A stretch of DNA of 64,000 bases from Myxococcales bacterium (lineage in GTDB: Bacteria > Myxococcota_A > Polyangia > Haliangiales > Haliangiaceae). Every line of letters begins with the position of its first letter. Positions within the stretch are counted from its first letter, which is position 1. The position numbers and the translations under genes were made by a program. A model generated the notes under the pieces. That model had not been told where the DNA came from. It worked only from the letters and a program-made list of their open reading frames with translations, and ran no database searches. Location of the stretch: contig JADJJK010000014.1 of assembly GCA_016706545.1 (NCBI GenBank), forward strand, positions 62,001 to 126,000, in the 5' to 3' direction. This document shows positions 10,105 to 23,755 of this stretch, piece by piece.

Positions 10105-11330
10105 ACGCCGGGCTCCAGCGGGGCCCCGCTCATCGATGATCCGGCGCCTGCGACGACCGGTCGCGCCGGGATGCGCGGCGCTTCCGGAGATTCGTACGCC
10201 GGGAGCGGCGTGTGCATGATGATGCCGGGCACCAGCGTGTTCACGAGCGTGAAGATGATCAGCGCACCGAAGAGCTGATCGTCGAGCCCGAAGCGCTCCT
10301 GCAAGATCTCCGCGATGACGATCGTGAACACGAGCGTGGGGAGGACCGCGGTGCCGATCCTCGCGCCGATCCGCCAAGGCTCGTCGAGGACCACCTTGCG
10401 GTGGAGCGTGACGCGTGCGACCCGAATCGGCAACACGAGCACCAGGAGGACCGCCGCGATCGCGAGCGCCTGCCAGGTGAAGTGCTCCGCGCGGAGGTGG
10501 AGCCCGGCCTTCAAGAAGTAGAACGGGATGAAGAAAGAGGCGAAGAGTTCGACGCCTCCGAGCAGCTTTTCTGAGCTCAGCTCCGGCAGGTCCTTGCGCA
10601 GCCGGACCGCGGTGAGCCCTACCACGAAAGCCCCCACAAGATAGTACACGCCCAGCTCGCGAGTGATGAACGCGCACAAGAGCGCCACGATGACGAGGAA
10701 CGTGAACTCGGTCTTCGGCGCGAACGGCGAGATCACCCGCGCGAAGACGCGAAAGACCGGCGGCAACACGGCGACCATGGCGGTGAGCGCAAGCGCAGAC
10801 AGGCCCAGGGTCGAGGCGTTGGAGCTCTGAATGGTCACGAACAAGACGCCCAGCGCGACGAGTTCGGAGGCGATCGCCTTGGACTTGACCCAGAAGCGCT
10901 CCTCGGGGCTCAGCCCGAGGCTATCGAGCGAGTCGAGGATGAACCCGGTCGACGGCGTGAACAGTGCCAGCGCGAAGAGCAGCGCTGCGCGGGCCTCAAG
11001 TTCGAGCGCGAAGTGCAGCACGACCGCGCCAGCCGCGAGCAGGAGCAGCTGAACGGCGACGTGCTGCACGAGCACCTTGCGACCTCGGCGCAGCTCGTCG
11101 AAGTCCACCTCGAGCCCCGCGAACAGGAACATCGCGACGATGCCGAGCGTGGCGAGCAGCTTGATCGTGTGGTCGTCGTGGAAGAGATGGAACCCCATGC
11201 CGAGCGCGGCGCCGATCCCCACGCACGTGACCGCGCTGGGGAGCCGGAAACGCTGCAGCGCCCTGGGCACGATGAAGAGCCCCAGGACCAGCAACATATA
11301 CTGGATCTCTGGTGAGAGCGTGCGGCTCAT
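10101..11330 (-). CDS. cation:proton antiporter, CPA2 (Kef-type)
   Basis: A 409-aa monovalent cation:proton antiporter of the CPA2 superfamily without a C-terminal RCK/TrkA nucleotide-binding domain. About twelve hydrophobic helices are visible, including FLFAGLEVDFDEL (the acidic helix characteristic of the family), LALFTPSTGFILDSL in the ion-binding position, and the gated segments toward TLVNTLVPGIIM. The ATG at 11330 is chosen because upstream extension adds non-hydrophobic, Arg/Pro-rich residues. It is first in a two-gene unit with the DUF389 protein (4-bp overlap). A function in K+ or Na+ homeostasis is inferred from the family. Confidence 0.88.
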   Translation of the reverse strand: MSRTLSPEIQYMLLVLGLFIVPRALQRFRLPSAVTCVGIGAALGMGFHLFHDDHTIKLLATLGIVAMFLFAGLEVDFDELRRGRKVLVQHVAVQLLLLAAGAVVLHFALELEARAALLFALALFTPSTGFILDSLDSLGLSPEERFWVKSKAIASELVALGVLFVTIQSSNASTLGLSALALTAMVAVLPPVFRVFARVISPFAPKTEFTFLVIVALLCAFITRELGVYYLVGAFVVGLTAVRLRKDLPELSSEKLLGGVELFASFFIPFYFLKAGLHLRAEHFTWQALAIAAVLLVLVLPIRVARVTLHRKVVLDEPWRIGARIGTAVLPTLVFTIVIAEILQERFGLDDQLFGALIIFTLVNTLVPGIIMHTPLPAYESPEAPRIPARPVVAGAGSSMSGAPLEPGV

Positions 11331-11675
11331 GAGGGCATCCACTCGCGGAGGCGAGCGACGATGCCACGCTCCGCCGGGCACACGTGGTTGCCATCAAGGG
11401 AGGGATGTGCATGGAAGCCGTGAGGAATCGGAGGCATGGCCAGTACCTGGGTAGCACTGTGCATGAGGTTAGTACACGCTGAACGGCGGCGGCACCCACC
11501 AGGCCAAGGCGCCACCAGCTGTCCGCGGCCGCCTGCGCAGGAGCCGCGTCGCGCGCGAACGACGCTCAGCCCGCGCGCGCTGTCGCCCCTGGAGCCCCGA
11601 CGTGGGGAGCTTGCCAGCGCGTGACCCGGGCCGGCGACTCGAGTAGGGTTGGAGCCCCGCGCGTTGGTCCGCACC
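11331..11675. other. divergent intergenic region (antiporter / AraC regulator)
   Basis: About 345 bases between two divergently transcribed genes; it should hold both promoters. No clear sigma-70 boxes, operator palindrome, terminator or small reading frame could be supported. Confidence 0.4.
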
Positions 11676-12167
11676 ATGGAACCGCCCCGTCCGCCGCAAG
11701 ATCCCGAGCTCCTGCGCAGGCTGCTGCGGGCCAAGGACCGCATGGACGCGGCGTTTGATGAAGAGTGGCCGGTGGAGCGGCTGGCGCAGGTCAGCGGCGT
11801 CTCGGCGGCGCACTTCGCGCGCGCGTTCAAGCAGGCGTTCGGCATCCCCCCACACCGGTACCTGCTCACCCGGCGCATCGAGCGCGCGGTGGCGCTGCTG
11901 CGCGAGACCGACCTGCCGATCACGCAGATCGCGCTAGATACCGGCTGGGCGAGCCTGGGCACCTTCGGTCGCACGTTCCGGGACGTCACCGGCGAGAGCC
12001 CAGCGGCGCGCCGGCGACGAGAGCGGACGGCGAGCGCGGCGGACGCGACGGTCCCCGGATGTTTCCTGAGCGCGGCGCGGCGACCGGACCTCACAATCGC
12101 AGTTTTGGAGAAGCGGCGGCGAGAGGCGGGCGATATGAAGATCCCCAAGCAAAAGGAGGATCCATGA
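11676..12167 (+). CDS. AraC family transcriptional regulator (short, DNA-binding domain at the N-terminus)
   Basis: A 163-aa protein with the two helix-turn-helix units of the AraC C-terminal domain occupying residues 10-110: FDEEWPVERLAQVSGVSAAH, FARAFKQAFGIPPHRYLLTR and ITQIALDTGWASLGTFGRTF. No effector-binding domain precedes them; instead about 50 basic residues follow. The ATG at 11676 is chosen over an upstream in-frame TTG at 11649. The stop overlaps the start of the VOC-fold gene (ATGA), so the two are cotranscribed; small AraC-plus-glyoxalase-like pairs are common and often sense electrophiles or drugs (family inference). Confidence 0.9.
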   Translation: MEPPRPPQDPELLRRLLRAKDRMDAAFDEEWPVERLAQVSGVSAAHFARAFKQAFGIPPHRYLLTRRIERAVALLRETDLPITQIALDTGWASLGTFGRTFRDVTGESPAARRRRERTASAADATVPGCFLSAARRPDLTIAVLEKRRREAGDMKIPKQKEDP

Positions 12168-12571
12168 GCCAGGCCATTCAAGTCGTTGGCATCTATGTAC
12201 GAGACCAGGACGAGGCCCACGCGTTCTATGTCGAGAAGCTGGGGTTTGGCGTCCACACCGACGTGCGCAACGGCGACTACCGGTGGCTCACCGTGCAGGC
12301 GCCGGACCAGCCCTCGTTCCAGCTGGGCCTGTTCACGCCCGGGCCGCCCACGCACGACGCTGCCACCGCGCAGGCCGCCCGCGAGCTGGTGGCCAAGGGC
12401 GCGATGCCGCCGCTGGTCCTGGTCGTCGACGATTGCCGCGCCGCCTACGAGCGGCTGCGCGGCCTGGGCGTCGAGTTCACGCAGGAGCCGACCACCCGCT
12501 ACGGCGCGACCGACGCCGGCTTCCGCGACCCCTCCGGCAACGGCTGGAAGCTGATCGAAGCCCGCAAGTAG
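12164..12571 (+). CDS. VOC (glyoxalase/bleomycin-resistance fold) family protein
   Basis: A 135-aa single-unit vicinal-oxygen-chelate fold protein. It starts IQVVGIYVRDQDEAHAFYVE, the first beta-alpha-beta unit; the second begins near PPLVLVVDDCRAAYERLRGLG and ends with FRDPSGNGWKLIEAR, where the Glu in KLIEAR matches the usual metal-ligand position. A GGAGGA ribosome site lies just before the ATG, which overlaps the AraC stop. Members include glyoxalase I, fosfomycin and bleomycin resistance proteins and dioxygenases; nothing here picks one. Confidence 0.88.
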   Translation: MSQAIQVVGIYVRDQDEAHAFYVEKLGFGVHTDVRNGDYRWLTVQAPDQPSFQLGLFTPGPPTHDAATAQAARELVAKGAMPPLVLVVDDCRAAYERLRGLGVEFTQEPTTRYGATDAGFRDPSGNGWKLIEARK

Positions 12572-13150
12572 GCGGCGAGACCGCGCTGTGAGTGTCCAGC
12601 GACGACGACCTGACCCCACAGCCAGAAGTCGTCACCGACACGCTGCGGCTCGAGCCGCAGCGCGAGCCACCGGTCCGACGCACAGCGGATGACGACCGGC
12701 ACGATGCGCCGCACGGCAGCCGGCCGGCAGGTGCTCGCCGTGCCGACCGAGCTGCTTCCACCAGTCCGCGAGCAGGTCGTCCTTGCCGCGCCCGGCGAGA
12801 CACGCCTCGGTCCGCGCGGCGATCACCTCGACGACGCGCTCGATCTCGGCGTCGCCGAGGAGCGGGATGCCACCGATCGCCGTGGTCAACCGAGCGTCGT
12901 GGGGTCGTGGCAGCGTCGGGCGCTCGGCGGCGAAGGTCCGGAACCACGCCACGTCGGCGGGCGTCCGGGCCAGCCCCTCCTTCATCCGCTCGACGGCGCG
13001 GCCGTCGTCGCGCTCGCCCTGGAGAAGGAGTCGGGCCGCCTGTTCCACCGCGATCTCGATGGGAAACTTCGCGTCGTGGGAGGCGGTGTGCGGCCACCCG
13101 ATGCGACGCAGCCCCTCCAGGGATCGATGCAGCGACAGGAACACCTCCAT
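12499..13150 (-). CDS. hypothetical protein, probably frameshifted
   Basis: Unrecognised. From the ATG at 13150 the minus strand encodes about 140 residues with normal soluble-protein character: a helical N-terminus (MEVFLSLHRSLEGLRRIGWP), then LLQGERDDGRAVERMKEGLA, and LADWWKQLGRHGEHL near 12735. That frame then turns into Arg/Ala-rich sequence, whereas another minus frame from about 12714 reads RRIVPVVIRCASDRWLALRL and DDFWLWGQVVVAGHSQRG, which looks like genuine protein. One indel near 12715-12730 would join the two. The 3' end overlaps the convergent VOC gene by about 70 bp, so the true end is uncertain. Confidence 0.4.
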
Positions 13151-13221
13151 GGCGTCCTTGCCGGGAAGAACCCGACCGGAGAGCCACGAAAGTCAGTGGC
13201 CGAGCCCTGTGCGGCACGACC

Positions 13222-13686
13222 CTACGGCTGACAGCCTGTTATGGTTGGCATCGGCAGGATCAGACCGCCAAGGCCATAGCCCCGCGAGCACCCGACGAGG
13301 GTGTAGATGATGTCGATCTGTGGGGCATTGGCACCTTGCCATTCTGCGCACGCCCCAAGATCCATCTTGCAGCCAAAGGCGCAGACATGCCCGGTGACGC
13401 AACCGATCGAGCAGTCCAAGGCGATCCCTCCGGCGGGATAGACCACGTTGGCGCGGTCCGGAAGAACGACACAGGTCCGATCCGGGAATTCTGGATATGC
13501 ATAGTAGGTCGCACTGAACGTCCAGTAACGCGACGGACCGGTCCACCAAGAGGGTTGCCGCAGAACGTAGCGCTGGGAGCGCGGCCCCTCTTCCTCCTCG
13601 TCGTTGACCGCGTCATCGTCGCCGCAGGCGACCAACAGCGCCGGAAGGAGCGCGACCAAGAATACGAGGCTGGTGAACCGAGACAT
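13222..13686 (-). CDS. lipoprotein, unknown function
   Basis: A 154-aa predicted lipoprotein. The signal peptide SRFTSLVFLVALLPALLVAC ends in a lipobox with the acylated Cys at residue 21, followed by Asp/Glu-rich residues. The mature part has seven further Cys, several in the segment ALDCSIGCVTGHVCAFGCKM, suggesting disulfides or metal binding in the periplasm. ATG 13686 has a GGAGGG ribosome site; it is divergent from the haem lipoprotein gene. No family was recognised. Confidence 0.72.
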   Translation of the reverse strand: MSRFTSLVFLVALLPALLVACGDDDAVNDEEEEGPRSQRYVLRQPSWWTGPSRYWTFSATYYAYPEFPDRTCVVLPDRANVVYPAGGIALDCSIGCVTGHVCAFGCKMDLGACAEWQGANAPQIDIIYTLVGCSRGYGLGGLILPMPTITGCQP

Positions 13687-13933
13687 GACACCCTCCACCA
13701 CTCTCCATCAGCATAGCCACGCAGATCGCAAGGGCACTGCGGCAACCAGGCGCACGGGCCGGCGATGGATCCTCGCCTGGCGTGGGCCGCAACGGACGGG
13801 GCGGCGCCCTGGCTGCACATTGCCTGAAATGCGCGCCCTGGTCCGCACTCTACCCGAGCGCAAGGGACCGAGGGGCGCGCCGCCGCGCGCGCCCAAGGCC
13901 CGGGCCTTGCCCTGCCTCAACCAAGGACGCGCC

Positions 13934-15583
13934 ATGACGCACGCACTCGTCGCTCACGTTGCACTCTCCACCCACCACCGGCCGCGCCGACGCCCTGCCC
14001 CGGCCTTGCTCGCCGCCGCCGCGACCCTGGCCCTGGCCACCGGCTGCATGACGGGGCCGCACAACGGCACCGCGGTGTCCGGCGCGGTGCTCGGCAAGTC
14101 GCTCACCTTCTCGGGCTACTACAACGAGCCCAGCTACCAGATCAAAGTCCAGGTGCTCAGCGATCCGGGGCAGAACCCGAACGTCAACGCCAACTGGATC
14201 ACGCTGGCCACCACCAGCACCGGGGCGGCGCCGGCGCTGTACGGCGACACCAACGATCCGCTGTATTCGTGGTCGGTCAACGCGACGCCGGTGCCCAACG
14301 CAGGCGCCGCGGCGCGCTGGCCGCAGGGCGGCCTGGTGCGGCTGCGCGCGCTGCACCCGGATCCGGAAGGCGACGTGGTGCTGACCACGTTCGACAGCGT
14401 CACGTTCAACGACTGCGCGCTGGAGCAGACGGGCTGGGTGGGCATCGGCACCGTCTGCGTGGGGCTCGGCGCCACCAGCTCCGCGGTGGTGTCCACCAGC
14501 AACACGCCGGTCCTGCCGGGCGGGCCGGGCGCGTTCTCGGTGGCCGGGTTCCTGGCCCGCAAGGGCTCCATCTCGGCCGCGGAGACGGCGCAGTACTACG
14601 CGCAGATCGGCGCCCCGGCGACGCTCGCCCTGTTCAAGACCGCGTACGGCTTCCCGGGCACCGAGGTCACCGCGACCTACTACAACCACGGCGATCTGGG
14701 GCTGGGGCGCGAGATGCACTGCAAGACCTTCGTCACCCCGGCGGCGCAGGTGGGCGTGGCCTGCTACGTGAGCAACTACTCGGGCGCCACCAACGGCGCG
14801 GGCGTGGGCATCCCGGCGTTCAATGTCTCCGAGAACACCGTGCTGGCCGACGCGGTGGCGCGCCAGCACGCCTTCGCGACGGTGGCCATGGTGTACGAGC
14901 CGACCTTCGCGCCCAACCAGGTCAAGTTCATGGTCTACGACGCGGCCGGCAACCGCGCCAACACGGCGCAGCTCGACAGCACCGGCAACAACGTCTCCAT
15001 CCCCAACAACTGCCTGTCCTGCCACGGCACCAGCTCCACGTACAACAGCGTCACCAACTCGGTCTCGACGGAGGCGCGCTTTCTGCCCTTCGACCCCGAC
15101 GCCTTCCACTACTCCGCGGCGCCCGGCTTCACGTACGCGGCACAGGCAGATGCGTTCCGCCGCCTCAACCAGCTCGTCAAGCTGACCAACACCAACGCGG
15201 CGATCAACGAGTTCATCGATGGCCTCTATGCGCCCAAGCTGGTCAGCGACCCGACCGCGGTGGCCAACCCGGACTTCGTCCCGGCCGACTGGACAAGCGC
15301 CACCGACAACCTCAACGACACGGCGCTGTACCTGGGCGTGGTCAAGCCGGCGTGCCGGACCTGCCACATGTCCTCGAGCAACCCCAACCTCGACTTCGCC
15401 GACTACAGCGACTTCATCAACCAGGCCGCCATCATCCGCGCCGACGTCTGCGGCAGCTCGCACATCATGCCGCACGCCGAGCGGGTGATGAAGAACTTCT
15501 GGCAGAGCGGCGCCCGCGCCTACCTGATCACCGGGCTGCCGGCCGCGGCCTATCCCGATCCGCTGGGCGCCTGCAAGCCCTGA
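13934..15583 (+). CDS. outer-membrane or periplasmic lipoprotein with two CXXCH haem-binding motifs
   Basis: A 549-aa predicted lipoprotein: Arg-rich n-region, hydrophobic stretch ALLAAAATLALATGC with the lipidated Cys at residue 38. Residues 45-330 are beta-rich and Gly/Thr/Val-rich, resembling an adhesive or carbohydrate-like beta domain. Two c-type haem sites follow, C360-L-S-C363-H364 and C474-R-T-C477-H478, so the protein could be a dihaem cytochrome c exported to the periplasm. No other cytochrome or maturation gene is adjacent. ATG 13934 has an AAGGA ribosome site. Electron transfer is inferred from the motifs only. Confidence 0.75.
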   Translation: MTHALVAHVALSTHHRPRRRPAPALLAAAATLALATGCMTGPHNGTAVSGAVLGKSLTFSGYYNEPSYQIKVQVLSDPGQNPNVNANWITLATTSTGAAPALYGDTNDPLYSWSVNATPVPNAGAAARWPQGGLVRLRALHPDPEGDVVLTTFDSVTFNDCALEQTGWVGIGTVCVGLGATSSAVVSTSNTPVLPGGPGAFSVAGFLARKGSISAAETAQYYAQIGAPATLALFKTAYGFPGTEVTATYYNHGDLGLGREMHCKTFVTPAAQVGVACYVSNYSGATNGAGVGIPAFNVSENTVLADAVARQHAFATVAMVYEPTFAPNQVKFMVYDAAGNRANTAQLDSTGNNVSIPNNCLSCHGTSSTYNSVTNSVSTEARFLPFDPDAFHYSAAPGFTYAAQADAFRRLNQLVKLTNTNAAINEFIDGLYAPKLVSDPTAVANPDFVPADWTSATDNLNDTALYLGVVKPACRTCHMSSSNPNLDFADYSDFINQAAIIRADVCGSSHIMPHAERVMKNFWQSGARAYLITGLPAAAYPDPLGACKP

Positions 15584-15736
15584 CCTGGGCTGTCGCGGCG
15601 CCCGGCGGCGATTGGCCCGGCGGCGCGACCTCTGACGCGGCCCCTCCCTGGTCACTGCGCTGCCGCGAGGCGCGCAGGACAGCGGCGGCTTGGGATACAC
15701 TGGCGGCTTGCCGCTGGCCCAGGCCAGCGCCGCTCG

Positions 15737-15742
15737 AGGAGG
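15737..15742 (+). promoter_or_regulatory. perfect Shine-Dalgarno fixing a TTG start
   Basis: AGGAGG lies 6 nt before the TTG at 15749. It supports TTG as the start codon of the molybdenum hydroxylase, since the ferredoxin domain begins immediately (SLDFTLNGRPVHV). Confidence 0.75.
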
Positions 15743-15748
15743 ATCGCC

Positions 15749-19449
<3,701 letters not shown>

Positions 19450-19484
19450 CGCGCCAGACTCGCCGCAGCCCGCAGGGAAATGCC

Positions 19485-20977
<1,493 letters not shown>

Positions 20978-20981
<4 letters not shown>

Positions 20982-22441
20982 CCGCGCCCGAGACCGCGTT
21001 GCGATGCACCGGCTGCGGCGCGCTGGCGACGCCCCCGCCGCTGCCGTTTCGCTGCGCCGCGGCTGGCGACCGCGGCGACCACGTGCTGGCGCGCTCGGCG
21101 CCGCCGCCGGACGCCGTCATGCCCACCGGCGGCACCCGCGACGAGACGCTCAACGAGAAGCTCGCGGATGAGCCCAACCCGTTCATCCGCTACCGGCAGC
21201 TCGGATATCCCTGGCAGCTCGCGCGCGCCGGCGGGATGACCGACGAGCAGTACCGCGCGCTGGTGCGTGAGCTCGACGCCGCGGTCGCGGAGGTGGACGG
21301 CCATGGCTTCGTGGTCACGCCGTACCTGAACGTGCCGGCGCTGGCGCAGTCGCTGGGCCTGGCCGCCGACGGCCTGTGGCTCAAGGACGAGACCACGCAC
21401 GTGGCCGGCTCGCACAAGGCGCGCCACCTGTTTGGGCTGGCGCTGACGCTGGCGGTGGCGGCGCGCACCAAGGTGACCGACGACGAGGACGCGCAAAGGC
21501 CGCTGGCCATCGCGAGCTGCGGCAACGCCGCGCTGGCCGCGGCGGTGGTGGCGCGCGCGGCGCGGCGCCGGCTGCTGGTGTTCGTGCCGCCATGGGCGGA
21601 CGCGCCGGTGGTGGACCGGCTGACCCGGCTGGGCGCCGAGCTCACCGTGTGTCCCCGCCAGCCAGCAGATCCGGCCGGGGATCCGTGCCATCACCGCTTC
21701 CGCGCGGCGGTGGCGGCGGGCGCGCTGCCGTTCTCCTGCCAGGGCAGCGACAACGGGCTCACCATCGACGGCGGCATGACGCTGGGCTTCGAGCTCGCAG
21801 AGCAGAGCCGCGCGGCGCCGGTGGCGCGCCTGTTCGTGCAGGTGGGCGGTGGCGCGCTGGCCAGCGCGGTCGCGCAAGGGCTGGCGTGGGCCTCTGAGCT
21901 TGGCGTGATCGTCCGGCGACCGGCGCTGCACCCGGTGCAAGCGGAGGGCTGCTTCCCGCTCATCCGCGCCTGGCGCCGGATCTGCCGCGCGCTGGTGGCA
22001 GAGCTGGGGGGCCCGGCTGCGCCGGCCGAGGATCTGGCCTCGGGCCCGAGCGCCGCGCGCGCCGACGCCGCCGCGGCGCGCTGGTTGTCCACCCACGCCA
22101 GCGCGCAGGCGCTCGAGGGCGCGCTGAGCCGGGCCGCCGCCGAGCGCGCCAGCGCGATGTGGCCGTGGGAGACCGAGCCGCACAGCGCCGCCTCCGGCAT
22201 CCTGGACGACGAGACGTATGACTATCTGGCGGTGGTCCGCGCCACGCTGGAGACCGGCGGATGGCCGGTGGTCGCCGCCGAGGCCACCGTGCTGGAGGCC
22301 CACCGCCTGGGAACGCGCGCGAGCTTCGCGGTCAGCGCCACCGGGACCGCCGGCCTCGCCGGCGCGCTCACGCTGGCCCAGGCGGACCTGCTCGATCGCA
22401 GCGAGCGGGTGGCGGTGATGTTCACCGGGGTGGCTCGGTAG
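20978..22441 (+). CDS. PLP-dependent fold-type II enzyme with N-terminal Cys motif (threonine synthase / diaminopropionate lyase-like)
   Basis: A 487-aa second fold-type II PLP enzyme, unlike its upstream neighbour in motifs. The N-terminus has a zinc-ribbon-like C10-T-G-C13 plus C26, reminiscent of threonine synthases, though a fourth ligand is not obvious. The PLP Lys is K147 in HVAGSHKARHLFGLA; SCGNAALAAAVVARAARRRL (starting at residue 179) is the substrate loop; FVQVGGGALASAVAQG binds the PLP phosphate; and the C-terminal SATGTAGLAGALTL is the usual closing motif. The GTG start overlaps the preceding stop. A lyase or ammonia-lyase acting on an amino-acid product such as 2,3-diaminopropionate is possible but unproven. 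Confidence 0.8.
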
Positions 22442-22446
22442 GCCGC

Positions 22447-22501
22447 GACGACCGAGCCGACGACCCAGCCGACGACCGAGCCGACGACCGAGCCGACGAC
22501 C
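22447..22501. repeat. 12-bp tandem repeat, about 4.6 copies
   Basis: GACGACCGAGCC repeated end to end with one C-for-G change in copy 2. It begins just after the stop of the second PLP gene, in the 127-bp gap before the amidase gene, and is probably untranslated. Confidence 0.85.
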
Positions 22502-22568
22502 AACGCGGCGGTTCGATATCCATCTCCCATCCACTTCGTGAATCGACAACCCAGGTGCGAGCAAGCCG

Positions 22569-23516
<948 letters not shown>

Positions 23517-23755
23517 CCAGCGCGCAACTCGAAACTCGACAGACATATTCTTACTAGACTTCAGCCGTATATTCATTCATCTGTTGATGTCTCACTGATG
23601 TCTCTCGTCGTTCCGTGCAGGATCCGCGTGTAACCGCACCCGAAACGGTGCGTAATCCGTGATATCGCCACGCTCGGCGACATCAGGCCGACCTCAGGCC
23701 GACATCACCTTCCCTGTGCCCAGGAAGGATGAATGAAGGGATCCGTAGAACACAC

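Noticed and set aside
12592..13716. 374-codon plus-strand frame between the VOC gene and the divergent lipoprotein
   Set aside because: Arg/Ser/Pro-rich translation without domains, antisense to more protein-like minus-strand sequence.
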